A DNA stretch of 64,000 bases, from positions 3,307,597 to 3,371,596 of the forward strand of contig BFEA01000017.1 of NCBI GenBank assembly GCA_003427395.1. Reading direction: 5' to 3'. The stretch's first letter is position 1; each line of letters starts with the position of its first letter. The DNA comes from Chara braunii (Eukaryota > Streptophyta > Charophyceae > Charales > Characeae). The translations under genes and the position numbers were made by a program. The notes beneath the pieces are model-generated. The model had not been told where the DNA came from. It made no database searches and saw only the letters and a program-made list of their open reading frames with translations. Positions 53,701 through 64,000 of the stretch are shown in pieces.

Positions 53701-56700
53701 GGGTTTATCGTTCTTGTACGCTCGCAGATGAGTACCATCCGGTCAGCAGCTGTTACTGCATGCGCGCTCGCAGTTTTATGCGACTTTCGCGCCAGAGTAA
53801 CCACACCCGTTTGTTCGTGGCTTATGTCAAACAGACTTAACGTAGAGACTGCTCCCTGTCCCCCTCAGATTCAGCAGGTTGTTGACCGGTTCTCAGGTTG
53901 TGTACCATTTTTAGCAAGATCGACGTCAAATTTGGTTATCGCCAGATTGAGATGGGTGAAGGCGATGTCCACAGGACAACCTTCAAGACCAGGTATGGTT
54001 ACTTATGAGTACGTGGTCATGCCATTCGGTCTTTGCAATGCCCCAAACATCTTCAAAACAGAGATGGATTGCGTACTTAGGCCTTATCTGGATAAATTCG
54101 TAGTTTTCTACTTGGATGATATCTTGTTGGTATTTAGTCTTTTTGTCCAGGAGTATGCGCAACATCTGGCTCTGGTCCTGCAGGCCTTACATGACAATCA
54201 ATATAAGATTAACAGGGATAAATCCTCTTTTGGAGTTTGTGGAGAGGGGTTAGTTTCTGAGGCAACGAAAGTTGCTGCTGTTCAGGACTGACCGAAGCCT
54301 GTTAATATTCGTGATGTTCGGTCTTTCTTGGGTCTTGCATCCTATTACAGGAAGTTCATCAATAACTTCTCCTTTATTGCAGCAGCCCTGACTGACCTCA
54401 CAAAGAAAGACATTTCCTTTTTTTGGACATCAGAGTGTCCGGAGGCTTTCACACGTCTCAAGGAGGCCTTGATTCATGCCCCTGTTCTGAAATTACCTGA
54501 CCCTGCTTTGCCTTTTGTGCTCACTACTGATGCCAGTTAGTATGGTCTAGGGGCGGTACTTCAGCAGGATGATAAGAATGGTCTGCAGCTTGTTAAATAT
54601 ATGAGCAAGAAGATCAAAACAAAGAAGCTACAAAACTTTACTTATGAGAAAGAGCTTTATGCTCTTGCGTCAGCGCTCAATTATATGAAGCATTTCCTCT
54701 TGGCAGTCACTTCAAGATCTTTTAAGATCACTCCACCCTTCAGTGGATGAAGTCCCAGGGAGAACTGAATGACAAGCTTGCGCGCTATATTCAATTCATT
54801 GACATATTTGACTTTGAACTGAAGCACAAGAAGAGTTGCTACAATCGAGTAGCAGATGCCCTTTCTCGTAGGCCTGCCGCTCTCTTTCCAATTTCCTTTA
54901 CTCACTCATTTGGAGAGAAGACTCGTCAGACCATTGCCCGTTTGCTGCCCCAGGATGCAATTTTTTTGGGCCTATAGTGAGGAATCTTTAGGACGATCTT
55001 GCCTCTGAACCATACTCTGGTTTCAGATCTGCTGTATACTTGCAGCAGAGGTGAGGAACGCCTATGCATTCCTCATGACCGCAAGCTGAGAACACTTTTG
55101 ATGTCAGAGTGTCATGATGCTCGTGTGCAGCCCTGTTGCAGCGCTTCTTCTGGAAGGAGATGAGGAGTGATATGCTGCACTATGTGGAAACCTGCCAGTT
55201 ATGCCAAAGGAACAAGGTTGTACGTCGACCTCCCCTTGGCCTACTCAATCCCCTTCCTATACCTGAAGCACCTGCACAGTCAGTGTCCATAGATTTTACT
55301 GACTTGGGTAGGACCACACCTCGTGGGATGCGTCAGGGCATGGTATGTGTGAAACGATTTCCAGCCGTCCAGGCAGCATTTGATGACAAGTGGGTTACAC
55401 ATCATGGACCACCCACCTCTATAGTCAGTGACTGAGATCCCTGGTTTTGCAGTAATGAATGACAATCCTACTGCAGGGATTACCTTCATTCTTGCCTGGA
55501 TGTCACATCTGGTCGTCATCCTGAAGCCAATGGTCAGGCTGAAGTGATGAACCAGATTCTATTTCAACTGCTGCGTCCTACGATCAGTCCAGACCAGCAA
55601 ACTGGGATCTCAATCTGGGTCGTGCACAACTTGTATATAATACATTTGTACACTCCTCCACAAGCTTTATACCCTACCGGTTGCATTGGGGTCGTGAGCC
55701 ACGACAACCGCTCGATGATGTCATCGATAAGGCTACCCCCACATTGACGCCTGGAACTGCAGAGACCAAATGTTACCGTGTGGACATTGAGCGTGCCCGT
55801 ACCATCCCGGTGAAAGCACAAAATGCTATGATTCAATAGGCTAACCGGCACAGATGTCCTTCGACTATTCGCATAGGTGACTGGGTGTGGGTACTTAGTT
55901 TTGAGTTGTCACGAGAGGACATTTCGCCTAAGCTGCTCCCGCGATATATGGGTGCATGGAAGGTCTTAGATACAGTGGGAACTGATCCTTTTGGACCATC
56001 CTACACAGTGGATGCCCTTCTGCATCTACAAACCTACCTTGTCTTTCATGCATCTAAGTTGTTGCCGTTTACATCAGCTGATGCATTCCCAGACAGGCCT
56101 CCTGAATTTGGTCCCCCAATCCCTGGGAAGGGATATGAGGTGGGGTCAATTGAGGATGAGTCAGGTACAGACCTAGACAAAAAGTACCTTGTGAAGTTTT
56201 CATACCAGCCGCATACAGAGGATCGCTAGTTTACTCGCAAGGAACTTCTTAAAGCCGCAAAGTCTGTCGTCCTCAAATATGAGGCAGCGCAAAAGGGAGA
56301 ACCCCTTCGACGCTCTGCACGCCTACGCCCCTGGCTCGGAGGTCCTCACTCCGGGGGAGGGTAGGTTTGCAATGACTTGCTGGTTCTGACAGTTTGTAGC
56401 CTTTGATGTCGAGGCTGTACTATATTAGATTCACGATTTTTGTTTGGCTGAGGGCTAACCGCGAGACCTGCCCGTAGGGAATTCCTAGAGGGACATATCT
56501 GCAAATTCGGGAAAAATATAGGCCCGTACTAACCGAATTTCCTACAACTAACCTATCTGCGAATAGCAGACCCGACTGCCCTAGGACAGACAGGCCCTAT
56601 GGGCCTGAGTTGATAGGGGTCCTATAGCCTATAGCCGGGTAGGGAGAGGCCCTAGAGGTCGAGGCATAAACGGTACCGGTCGGTCAGTCCGGTCTATGTC

Positions 56701-59700
56701 GAGTCTAGGCTAGAGTAGACTATAGATAGGATGGGCAGATCGGTTCAGGGCTTTTTGGCAGTTGGTACCGTGTACGTCGCTGCTGCACAACGCATGAACT
56801 GGAAGTGGTGACGGCTCAGCGTTGAGGGAGACAAGCATAGCCAGACCTGCGGAGTGGCGACCATAGCTGGGACCTGCGCTGTACTCTGTCAACATGAGGG
56901 GCTGTACAGAGGTCTGGGCTATTCGAGGTCTGCTGGTGGCGAGGGAAGTTGGTGCCCTGCTGGACCCTCCTCCGGGGTAGGGTTACAAGGTTGTGGCGTT
57001 GCAGCCATAGCTGCAACTTCTTCCTCAGAGATCATCTTGTCAGGAGAGGTGGCGCAGCTGCAGACTTCCATCGGGGAAGTCGTTCGACACTTCGTCATCA
57101 TCAGACATTGTGGTGCTGGTCTTCTTTTTCATCCTCTGGGTGGTGCTTGGCCTCAGAGGTCTGTTTCAGGGCGGCGCTTCCCTCTGGAGGCTGTATCTGG
57201 GTGGTGCTTGATGTTACAGGGACTCGGGGGTAGTAATAGCGGTTCATCAGTGTTGGGGAGTGAAGTGCTGCTCATATCTGAGCAGCGCATCATAGTTTTG
57301 AGGTCATCCTGACAATTCGAGACTTTGAGTTTAGTAAACAGCATTGATACTGGGTTCAGACTATCATCGTTTCATTGTTTCGTGGATGTGATCTACTCGA
57401 CTTTACTTTATGACTGGTTGTGAGGATTGAGTGGAGTGAATTGCACTTTCAGTGTACCCTGTCATATCGCATGGTCAAGTCCACGCTGTGTTTCTCTCTC
57501 CCTATGTGGTGTGATACTCCTATCCTCTCCCCTTCCTTCTGTGTATGTATGGGCATACCTGGGAGTCTATGTGAGTGAGTGTTGGTCTTCACACAACCGA
57601 CAGGCAAAATCATAACAGTGGTAGGTGTTTACTGGCGGAAGGCATTCTCACAATACGACTTCCCTTGGATATATCTGGCCGCTTTTCCCTTTCTTCTCTC
57701 TCTCTCTCTCCCCGTCTCTTTCCCAATCCTTAATATCTGAGCATAATTATGTTTATTGCAAATAAGAAAAGAAATGCTTCTATTCCTTCTGGGAATATTG
57801 TTCTGAGGTGGCAAGTGAATGATTTGGCACAGACGTTTGTGTTCACCCCCAAAACACCTAAAGGTTGCTCAAGGCTGGATCTTATCATTGGTATATGAAC
57901 AGGATGGAATACCACCCACTCCGAACTATATGCATTTCTTCTCTGTTTTGAAGTTTTTTCATTTTTCCTTTTTTTTCTGGAAAATACCGGTCTTCTCCTC
58001 GTACGGGGGCACAAATGTATTTTTTGTACCTATCCTATTCTCTTCTCTCTTATTGCCTCATATTAACTCCCGTATCTATATCGTATCTACAAGCCCTACA
58101 ATGCATTAAGGAACGATTCACCTCTACTTCAGAATCTGGGGGGCTAGGGTCTAAGGTTACGTTGAACGTATTGGCACCACCTGCTACCTACAAAGGTGAA
58201 GGTTAAATTTACTAGCTAGAGCTAAGCTATCCTGAGGTTATGGGTCTATACCTACCTATCTTTTCTCTGTGCGGCAATCAATACCCAAGCTCCTTACACC
58301 TGGCGCGGGGTGGAAAGAACTGATTATGTCCACAACCAGGCAGGAGGCGAAGCATACCCCCAGGAGGCCGCCGGGATCTCTTTTTTGTACCTAATTGTTA
58401 GATACAATTTCGGAAGGGAGAAAGATAGAAGAAGTGGATATGGCTTCACGATCCAACACGTCTCAGCGACAAAAGGAAACAAGTCTTACATAGGTAGGGT
58501 TGATAATAATGAGTGCGACCGGACTTTTGATGACTTCAATGGACGATGCTGATCAGACACATGGCCACTCCTCACAGGAGCAGAAGCAGAGAATGTATCT
58601 TGTGTTGTTCGGCGATGAGCAGAGAATGCATCTGGTCCATCTATCGATGAACAGGGAATGCATCTGGTCCTTCTGTCGATAAACAGAGAATGCACCTGGT
58701 CCATCTGTCAATGAACATAGAATGAATCTTATCTTTTTTTTTTTTTTTTTTTTTTTCCAGATGAAACGCTCCCCCAACTAAGAACGGCCATGCACCACCG
58801 CCCCACAGAATCGAGAAAGACCTCTCAATTTGGCATCCTTGTCATGTCTGGACCTGGCGAGTTTTCCAATTATCTCGTTTTGTCCGTCGGGGAACACATA
58901 ATGCATCTTGTCCGTCCGTTGACAGTGAGCCAGAGAATGTATCTTGTTCATCTGTCAGTGAGCAGAGAGTGCATCTTGTCTGTCTGTCAAGACATCTTGT
59001 CCGTCCGTCTACAAAGTACCAGAGAACGCACCTTGTCCACAGATCAAATGCACAACTATTGCATCTGGAGGGTCAGAAGTCTGTCATGTTATCAGTCAAG
59101 ATTGGACGCAGAACAAGGTGGATGCGCACAGCCTTTAGACGTTACCTTCCAGAAAGGAAGAAACGGACCCATCCGAAGTGGAAGTACGCATGCTGGGTAC
59201 ACACAATCCACAGATGTGTCTGCAAGAGTTGAAGAATCCAATGCGCTCAATGTGCAAGCAAACACACAAGATGTCCTAAATGAAAGAGTCGCAACACGGT
59301 AAGCCAATATCTATGGTATGCAATAGCATATTGTACTTCATCTTGCTGCCTGTTTCCTCACTGCTCGACTCTCGTACCTGTGCTGGTGCACCATACCTAG
59401 ATACATGCACATGCACATAAGCACACTGCCGCTACTATGTACATACATACGTGCATATACATATGCGCATACATACAGAAAGTACACACATACATACATA
59501 CATACATACATACATACATACATACATACATACATACAGACATACATACATACATACATACATACGTACATACATGCATCATGATGGATGTATGCCTTCA
59601 TACATACATACATACATGCATCTGCAAGGAAAATGAGCGATAGCGAACTTCAGAAATCAAACAACATCATACATATGAGACCAGATAGTCGTGACCTCGA

Positions 59701-62496
59701 ACCAATAGCAGAATTGCATCATGAGTTCCACCAAATAAGAACACAGCAAAAGCTCGTAATTGACAATGCTGGAATAGTCTCATCATCATCAACGAAGAAC
59801 CAATGTCGATATCCTATCTGGTGCTCGACGCTCAGACTACAGATGGCAGATCCTATCTAGCCTATTCTACAATGCCGCCGATGCCGTCAACAGCTCCCCG
59901 AAGTACGAGCAGATCTCGACCAATGCTGTACGCTTCAAGCACCAGGTATGCCTCTCGTATCACTCACAACCTCGTTCCCCAACTCACAGATGCCACATGC
60001 ACCCAAGAACCACCATGCGCCCCATCCAGCGTACAGCAGCACAGCTCGGCTATGGCTGCATGCATGTGTACATACATACATACATACATACATACATACA
60101 TACATACATACTACATATATACATATGTATGTACATACATACATACATACATACATACATACATACATACATACATGCATTCATATGTACATATACACAT
60201 ACATACATACATACATATGTACGTACATACATACGTACATACGTACGTACAAACAAACGAGCAATGCATGAATACAGACATGCATATGTGCATGCATCTT
60301 CCTACCCTAGGAACAAGACCATCATTAACAAGTTGCCACGTTGTTAGTATTATGGGTTTCCGGCTCTTTCATTATTATTAGTATAGAAAAGTAAGGATTC
60401 GTGATAACTTGCCAGTGTCAGTTATGATTGGAGTACACTATCTGCCCTCCCTTGGGCAGGCCAGTGAGTGAGTGCTGTCTTCTTGCAGCACTAAGTTGCT
60501 GAGCTGTGTTCGAGAGGCGCTTTTATCATAGCGCCAAAGAAACTTATTAGTCATGCTTTTCACTCACAGATTTAGTGGATCAGCTTCCAGAAAAATGCCG
60601 GTGAGGAAATGGGCCCAGCAACTAAGGATCTCCCTGAGAGCTCAGCATCTCCCGCACGTATACATACGGTTTGGGAAAGACTCTCTGATGCCTCTGTGAT
60701 GGAGGGTTGCGTGTGAGGGGGGCGAGGGGATGGGAGGGAAATGAGGAGGATGTGGACCTTGTTTTTCTTTTTTTTTCTCTGTATTTCCTGCCTCTGATTT
60801 TTGTAATTTGAACTTATCATTCATGCCATTCTTTATCTCACCATTGAAATGTGTGTTGATCTTGCTTTTCTGTTTTTTTTTCTTTTTGTTTTTTCGTGTG
60901 TGTTTTTCCTGGGGGGAGGGGGGGGGGTATATTTCCTGGTTTTCATGAATGAAGTGAGAGCTTCAAGGAGCTGCTCATCGACTCTGCATATATCATTCTG
61001 AAGAAGCCTGATTACCTGAAGTACACAACGGATCTAGGAACATTGAGTCCCAGGATTCTCTTGGTGGGCCCATCTGGTAAGTTGTTTGTGGCATTACAGG
61101 GTTATTATTGGGGTCTTTGTCGTTGTTGGCCCATCTGGTAAGTTGTTTGTGGCGTTACAGGGTTATTGTTGGGGTGTTTGTCGTTGTTGTGCTCATCATG
61201 GGGTCTTTGTCGTTGTGGTGGTGGTCGCTGTTGTTTTTGTTATTATTGTAGTGGTCGTTGGTGCTATTGTTGTCCTTGGCGCTGTTATTTTTGTCGTTGT
61301 CGTTATTTTTGCTTTCGCCGTTGTTGTTTCTTTCATTATTGTTGTTGTTTTTGTTTTAGTTCTTGTTGTTGTTGCTGCTGCTGCTGCTGGTATAGCCCAT
61401 AGGTAAAAAAAAAAGAAAAGAGCCACCGCTGTCATTTTGTGAAACGCCTGGAAATCCAGGCCTGACTTGCAGAACGTGGAAAAGGACAATGCTGTAGGAT
61501 TTTGATTCAACGAGGGAAGCTGAAGAAAGGGGGAGGGGGAAGGAGGCCTCCTGGCAATGCGCCAGGTTTCCCCTTGGTAGTTGTGGTTTAAGCGAAGTGG
61601 TTCATGGAGCAGAGTCGGGGTATCGATTCACAGGACTGGTACCTCCTTATCTTGAACGGAATGCCCTTGCTACCTGACTGTGTTTGGACTGAAATAGAAC
61701 GAGTACTACTGTGTTTTTCATTATATACAGTCATGCCGATGGGGTGTCTTGTTTGGGGAAACAAGAGAGTATGGCGACTGATCTCGACTGCGAATGTGGT
61801 TAGACCGACTCAGATGTGCATAGAGGAGACAAAGGCTTCTTGTCTTGTCGTTCCGAGGCGCTATCATCATGTCAACGCGGAGCTGTGCAGAGAAAAGACA
61901 ACTTATTTCCTTTCGGCCTCGAAGTGGCTCGCTGCGAAAGAGAGATGGTTCCTATCTGCAATGTGTGTCGCAGGGTGGGCATTGCAATGGCTGTTGAAGG
62001 GTGGGCATCAATGCTGAGGCTGCAATGTGTGTAGGACATGTTTGGGAGTCCTCGGTGCACGTTTGGGACACATTTGGGACACGTTTGGGACATGTTTGGG
62101 ACATGTTTGGGACCCTTTCGGGACAGATTCGGGACACATGTCCCATGCAACGCAGACAGAATGAGAGAGAATTTCTGGCGCTCTTGCTCATGCTCCACGC
62201 TTTCTGATTCTGATTTCAATTAATGCGTGGTATGAAGCTAATGTGGAGGGGGAGACCTTCGATGGGGGGCCAAATTCGGGGATGGAGAAGGAAAAAACAT
62301 GAACACTTTGCACATTGCAGAAGAGCCTTGAGAATGGTGTTGTTAACTTTGTCTGTGTCTGTGCGATTGTCTGCTATTTGTTGCAGGAACTGAGATTTTT
62401 CAGGAGATGTCCGTTAGAGCACTCGCGGGGTTCCTCGAGTCCAATCTGCTGATATTCGATAGCACGGCTATAACACTAGATGTCTGTAATAACCTG
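47457..62496 (+). CDS. Gene B: AAA-type ATPase, plant DAA1/MSP1-like group (5' part of locus)
   Basis: Three exons join in frame (phases 2, 1, 0). The protein starts with a hydrophobic Gly/Ala-rich membrane segment (about residues 4-33), then a basic stretch, then VTFDDFPYFLS, SAYIILK, PRILLVGPSGTEIFQE and FLESNLLIFDS. From memory these match, in order, the N-terminal region of plant AAA ATPases of the DAA1 (At1g64110-like) and MSP1-like group, whose first P-loop-like site (GPxxxEIYQ) also lacks the Lys of a true Walker A. The catalytic AAA module should lie downstream, beyond the window. MSP1/ATAD1 proteins extract tail-anchored proteins from mitochondria and peroxisomes; that role is not established for this plant group. 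Intron 1 is 13.2 kb and holds an LTR retrotransposon. Confidence 0.85.
48110..48735 (+). repeat. Pyrimidine-rich low-complexity tract in gene B intron 1
   Basis: CCCCTTCCC-type sequence with two loose copies of a segment including TGCCTCATAACCCCGTCC (about 48,535) and TGCCTCACAACCCTGTCC (about 48,694). Confidence 0.75.
48927..50180 (+). repeat. 5' LTR
   Basis: 1,254 bases, TG at the start and CA at the end. Aligns along its whole length with 56,368-57,617. Confidence 0.9.
50183..50194 (+). promoter_or_regulatory. Primer binding site of the LTR element
   Basis: TGGTATCGGAGC, two bases after the LTR, differs by one base from TGGTATCAGAGC, the plant site complementary to the 3' end of initiator methionine tRNA. 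Confidence 0.8.
51676..53175 (+). pseudogene. gag remains
   Basis: Starts MADTEKGEKPQ, with a stop soon after. The capsid-like part (about 52,215-52,380) has PPPMFSGEDPKVDVADWV and a following YLSGF...LARLQ pattern typical of retrotransposon gag. A zinc knuckle remnant near 53,095-53,135 reads FRCEGDHFLKDC, lacking the first Cys. At least two frame shifts and a stop. Confidence 0.75.
53500..54980 (+). pseudogene. Reverse transcriptase and RNase H remains
   Basis: Visible RT motifs include MPFGLCNAP (54,019-54,045) and the catalytic FYLDD (about 54,107-54,121). RNase H follows with FLGLASYYRKFI, TKKDISFFW, LTTDAS, a stop directly after, and ADALSRRPA near 54,860. The frame changes several times, and the protease cannot be placed with confidence. 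Confidence 0.85.
55130..55560 (+). pseudogene. Integrase remains
   Basis: The zinc-binding part shows CQLCQRNK, then PLPIPEAPAQSVSIDFT of the catalytic core with its first Asp, then THHGPPTSIVSD with the second. The segment between is shorter than normal, so an internal deletion is likely; the Glu region follows in another frame. Confidence 0.8.
55885..56300 (+). pseudogene. Integrase C-terminus with chromodomain-like segment
   Basis: LPRYMGAWKVLDTVG and SYTVDALLHL match the conserved GPxxV-type C-terminal region. The following YEVGSIEDE ... KKYLVKFSYQPHTEDR has the chromodomain pattern of chromoviruses, with a TAG where the family usually has a Trp-rich block. Confidence 0.7.
56352..56367 (+). 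promoter_or_regulatory. Polypurine tract of the LTR element
   Basis: CGGGGGAGGGTAGGTT directly before the 3' LTR, where second-strand priming would start. Confidence 0.7.
56368..57617 (+). repeat. 3' LTR
   Basis: 1,250 bases. A minus-strand frame of 61 codons is present in both LTRs only because they are copies. Confidence 0.9.
57618..58550. other. Gene B intron 1, unassigned
   Basis: No exon or known element seen. Confidence 0.4.
58585..59042 (+). repeat. Minisatellite in two blocks, unit about 35-40 bases
   Basis: Units of the form AGAGAATGCATCTGGTCCAT and CTGTCGATGAACAG repeat about four times (58,585-58,725) and again (58,890-59,042) with CTTGTCC variants. A T run (58,734-58,756) and unrelated sequence separate the blocks. 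Confidence 0.8.
59464..59625 (+). repeat. (CATA)n microsatellite
   Basis: Tetranucleotide ACAT repeats. Confidence 0.95.
60069..60252 (+). repeat. (CATA)n microsatellite, second block
   Basis: Same tetranucleotide as at 59,464, with GTACGT interruptions. Confidence 0.95.
60955..61076 (+). CDS. Gene B exon 2
   Basis: Acceptor AATGAAG ends at 60,954. AG from exon 1 plus T gives Ser, so the protein reads FPYFLSESFKELLIDSAY, as expected for the family. The exon ends LLVGPSG in phase 1 at donor GTAAGT (61,077), splitting the P-loop-like codon. Confidence 0.85.
61068..61188 (+). repeat. Tandem duplication of the exon 2 end and its splice donor
   Basis: A unit of about 60 bases starting GGCCCATCTGGTAAGTTG is repeated once (from about 61,068 and 61,128). 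Each unit holds the last coding bases and the GTAAGT donor. Confidence 0.85.
61196..61385 (+). repeat. (GTT/GTC)n-rich tract
   Basis: GTTGTTGTCGTTGTT-type repeats in gene B intron 2; open frames here are compositional. Confidence 0.85.
62037..62130 (+). repeat. 11-base minisatellite
   Basis: Units of TTTGGGACA(C/T)(A/G) repeated about seven times with variants. Confidence 0.9.
62387..62496 (+). CDS. Gene B exon 3
   Basis: Acceptor TATTTGTTGCAG ends at 62,386. G plus GA gives Gly, then TEIFQEMSVRALAGFLES and LLIFDS. Leaves in phase 0 at donor GTGAGT (62,497). Confidence 0.85.
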
Positions 62497-62837
62497 GTGA
62501 GTATGCTGATCACTCGCACGGAAGGGGGATGAAAGAAGAAAGACTGCTAGGGAAATGATGCAACTTGTGATTCAACGGAAGAGAAGTTGTTCACCATTGC
62601 AATGAAAGCAAGATTGAAATAAAACCTTGAAGGAGAAATGCTATCATCCAATGAAAGCATGTGAGACACAAATGACGCACAATGATGAGCCGGAACTGAA
62701 TAATAATAAGTAAAATAAAATAATAATGAGTTTAATAACACAAAAAGAAATAAAATAGAATTACACAGCTCAAAATCCAAATGATAAAATTGTCAAAGAC
62801 CAAGGGACCTCTCCAAAGGCGAAGGAAGCAAATTAAC

Positions 62838-63050
62838 ATTGCCATCATCATCATCATCATCATCGTTGTCGTCGTCGTCGTGGTGTTTGTCGTCGTCGTT
62901 GTCGTCGTAGTTGTCGTCGTGTTTGTCGTTGTTGTTGTTGTCTTCGTCGTCCTCGTTGTTGTCGTTATCGTCATGATCATGATCATGATGATCGTTGTCA
63001 TCGTCATTATCGTCTTGTTGTGGTTGCCATTGTTGTTGTGGTTGTCATGA
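62838..63050 (+). repeat. (CAT)n and (CGT/GTT)n trinucleotide tract
   Basis: CAT repeats followed by GTCGTCGTT-type repeats in the intron after exon 3. Confidence 0.9.
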
Positions 63051-63110
63051 TGAGCTGGAGCAGCTGCCATTTGTCCTCCAATTTTCCGGAATCCATCTAT
63101 TGCATTAAAC

Positions 63111-63224
63111 AGAAGTTTCCATCAGCCTATTTTGTCAAAAGTCTGAGGGCGCTAGCTAATGACCACAGCCTTGCAAGCCTGAACGTTGTGGTCCTGCTGT
63201 GTCACAGCAAAGAGGGCCAACCAT
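63111..63224 (+). CDS. Possible further exon of gene B (weak)
   Basis: Frame reads FVKSLRALANDHSLASLNVVVLLCHS after AG sites at 63,111 and 63,127. The hydrophobic NVVVL run vaguely recalls a strand downstream in related ATPases, but no clear donor follows and the alignment is not convincing. Confidence 0.2.
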
Positions 63225-63384
63225 AGGTGCCGCCAGTTTTTTAAATAGTTTTGTGGAGACACATTTCCCTGACCCCAATACAACATGGGCACTGTTTGCT
63301 TGACCGTACATACGTACTCTGAGGACTTGAGACGCCTATGGACAATTTTTTTGAAAGGAACACATATAATATGACCATTTGGCA

Positions 63385-63489
63385 GTCCTTCGAGACATCT
63401 GTTAAAATCAGAACGATAGAGAAAAGATTAGCATGGCCCCTGCGCAAGAGGAGAGGGGGGGGGAGGGGGGGGGGGGGATAAATGGTCCT
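63385..63489 (+). pseudogene. U6 snRNA retrocopy 5 (disrupted)
   Basis: Starts GTCCTTCGAGACATCTG and keeps AAGATTAGCATGGCCCCTGC and GCGCAAG. The GATGACACGC part is replaced by a G-rich run of about 30 bases, and AAATGGTCC follows. The G run may be a sequencing or assembly error. Confidence 0.8.
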
Positions 63490-64000
63490 TTGGGAACTGT
63501 GGGCATTTCTCGGGACTCAAAAATGTTGGGGAGACTGGTCTGAGGGAGACTTGAATGTTTTATATTTTCGGGGGGGGGAGGGGGGGGGTGCTGAAAGCAC
63601 TTCGTTGTTGGATAGCTAATGAAAATATACTTTAAAAAGTGGAGGGGATCATTGTTATGACTCTATGAACAATTTGAAGGGAATACATTATGTATCATGG
63701 CTGTGCTGGCAACCGGCCGGTTGGACCCCCGGTGGTCCAATCGGAATTCCGGTTGGGTCCAAAAGTGGGTCAATTTTTTTTTATTTTATTTTTTTGAAAA
63801 CATGGTTGGACTGCGCTCACCGAGATCTCCCCGAATCCACAAAGAAAACTTTGAACAGAGAAGTTTCGTTTGGGGGGTTGGGGGGTTGGGGGGGGGGCAT
63901 TTCAGGGGTTGAGGGTCGGGCGTTGGGGTGTTAGTGGTGGAGTTTCAGCACGGGCTTCAGCAGACATTGACAACAACGTACCTGGCTTTCTGCAAACGTT
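63490..64000. other. Unassigned end of window
   Basis: G-rich runs near 63,570 and 63,875. No exon recognised. Confidence 0.4.

Larger units (their letters stand above)
48927..57617 (+). mobile_element. Ty3/Gypsy chromovirus-like LTR retrotransposon, complete but decayed
   Basis: It is an 8.7 kb element with two LTRs of about 1.25 kb that start TGCAATGAC and end CATAACA. The flanks carry GTGG or GTGGT on both sides, a target duplication. A primer binding site, gag, reverse transcriptase, RNase H, integrase pieces, a C-terminal chromodomain-like segment and a polypurine tract follow in the Ty3/Gypsy order. Several stops and frame shifts make every frame non-functional, and integrase has lost part of its core. 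It lies in gene B intron 1 in the same orientation as the gene. The LTRs differ at a modest number of sites by eye, so it is not a fresh insertion. Confidence 0.92.

Noticed and set aside
61604-62017. 137-codon frame in gene B intron 2
   Set aside because: Runs between two repeat tracts inside a supported intron and matches nothing I recognise.

Overview
The window looks like eukaryotic nuclear DNA from the plant lineage (a streptophyte; a charophyte alga such as Chara is my inference, not shown by a marker). The evidence is: spliced genes with GT-AG introns and exon phases that join; an AAA-type ATPase with the N-terminal layout of the plant DAA1/MSP1-like group; a second gene carrying two short motifs that I associate with an uncharacterised land-plant family; a nuclear copy of mitochondrial cox2 and probably of mitochondrial SSU rRNA; and short CCCTAAA runs. 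Most of the sequence is repeats: microsatellites, minisatellites, foldback elements, SINEs, a LINE, an LTR retrotransposon, and two purine-rich tracts, one of which runs into a 934-base assembly gap.

Layout. At 11-490 there is a small intronless frame with two tandem RING-like Cys/His clusters, followed by an A-rich tract. From about 1.4 to 22.7 kb a large plus-strand gene (gene A) can be assembled from twelve candidate exons; nearly all junctions keep the frame. Its product would be about 1,900-2,000 residues, Ser/Pro/Arg-rich and mostly disordered. Its introns hold a perfect 209-base palindrome, four U6 snRNA retrocopies, two tRNA-derived SINEs, two copies of a small MITE, a GC-rich minisatellite and a cox2 fragment.

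From 22.7 to 47.4 kb I find no convincing host gene. This stretch holds a satellite-like block (23.6-24.8 kb), an rRNA-like organelle fragment (25.6 kb), a third SINE (26.5 kb), a TIR element in a (TA)n tract (30.1-30.8 kb), a decayed L1-type LINE (31.8-34.9 kb), and dispersed repeats near 36-40 kb. Three of those repeats carry, on the minus strand, a sequence matching the hammerhead ribozyme core. Then come 3 kb of GAGGAA/TTCCTC-type low-complexity DNA, tandem repeats, and the gap at 45,846-46,779.

From 47.4 kb to the end lies the 5' part of gene B, the AAA ATPase. Exon 1 (47.4-47.8 kb) and exon 2 (60.96-61.08 kb) are separated by a 13.2 kb intron that contains a complete but decayed Ty3/Gypsy chromovirus-like element in the sense orientation (48,927-57,617; LTRs about 1.25 kb, target duplication GTGG or GTGGT). 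Exon 3 ends at 62,496 and the gene runs beyond the window. The two host genes show no functional link; the common theme is heavy retroposition into introns, with LINE-type machinery the likely source of the U6 and SINE copies.
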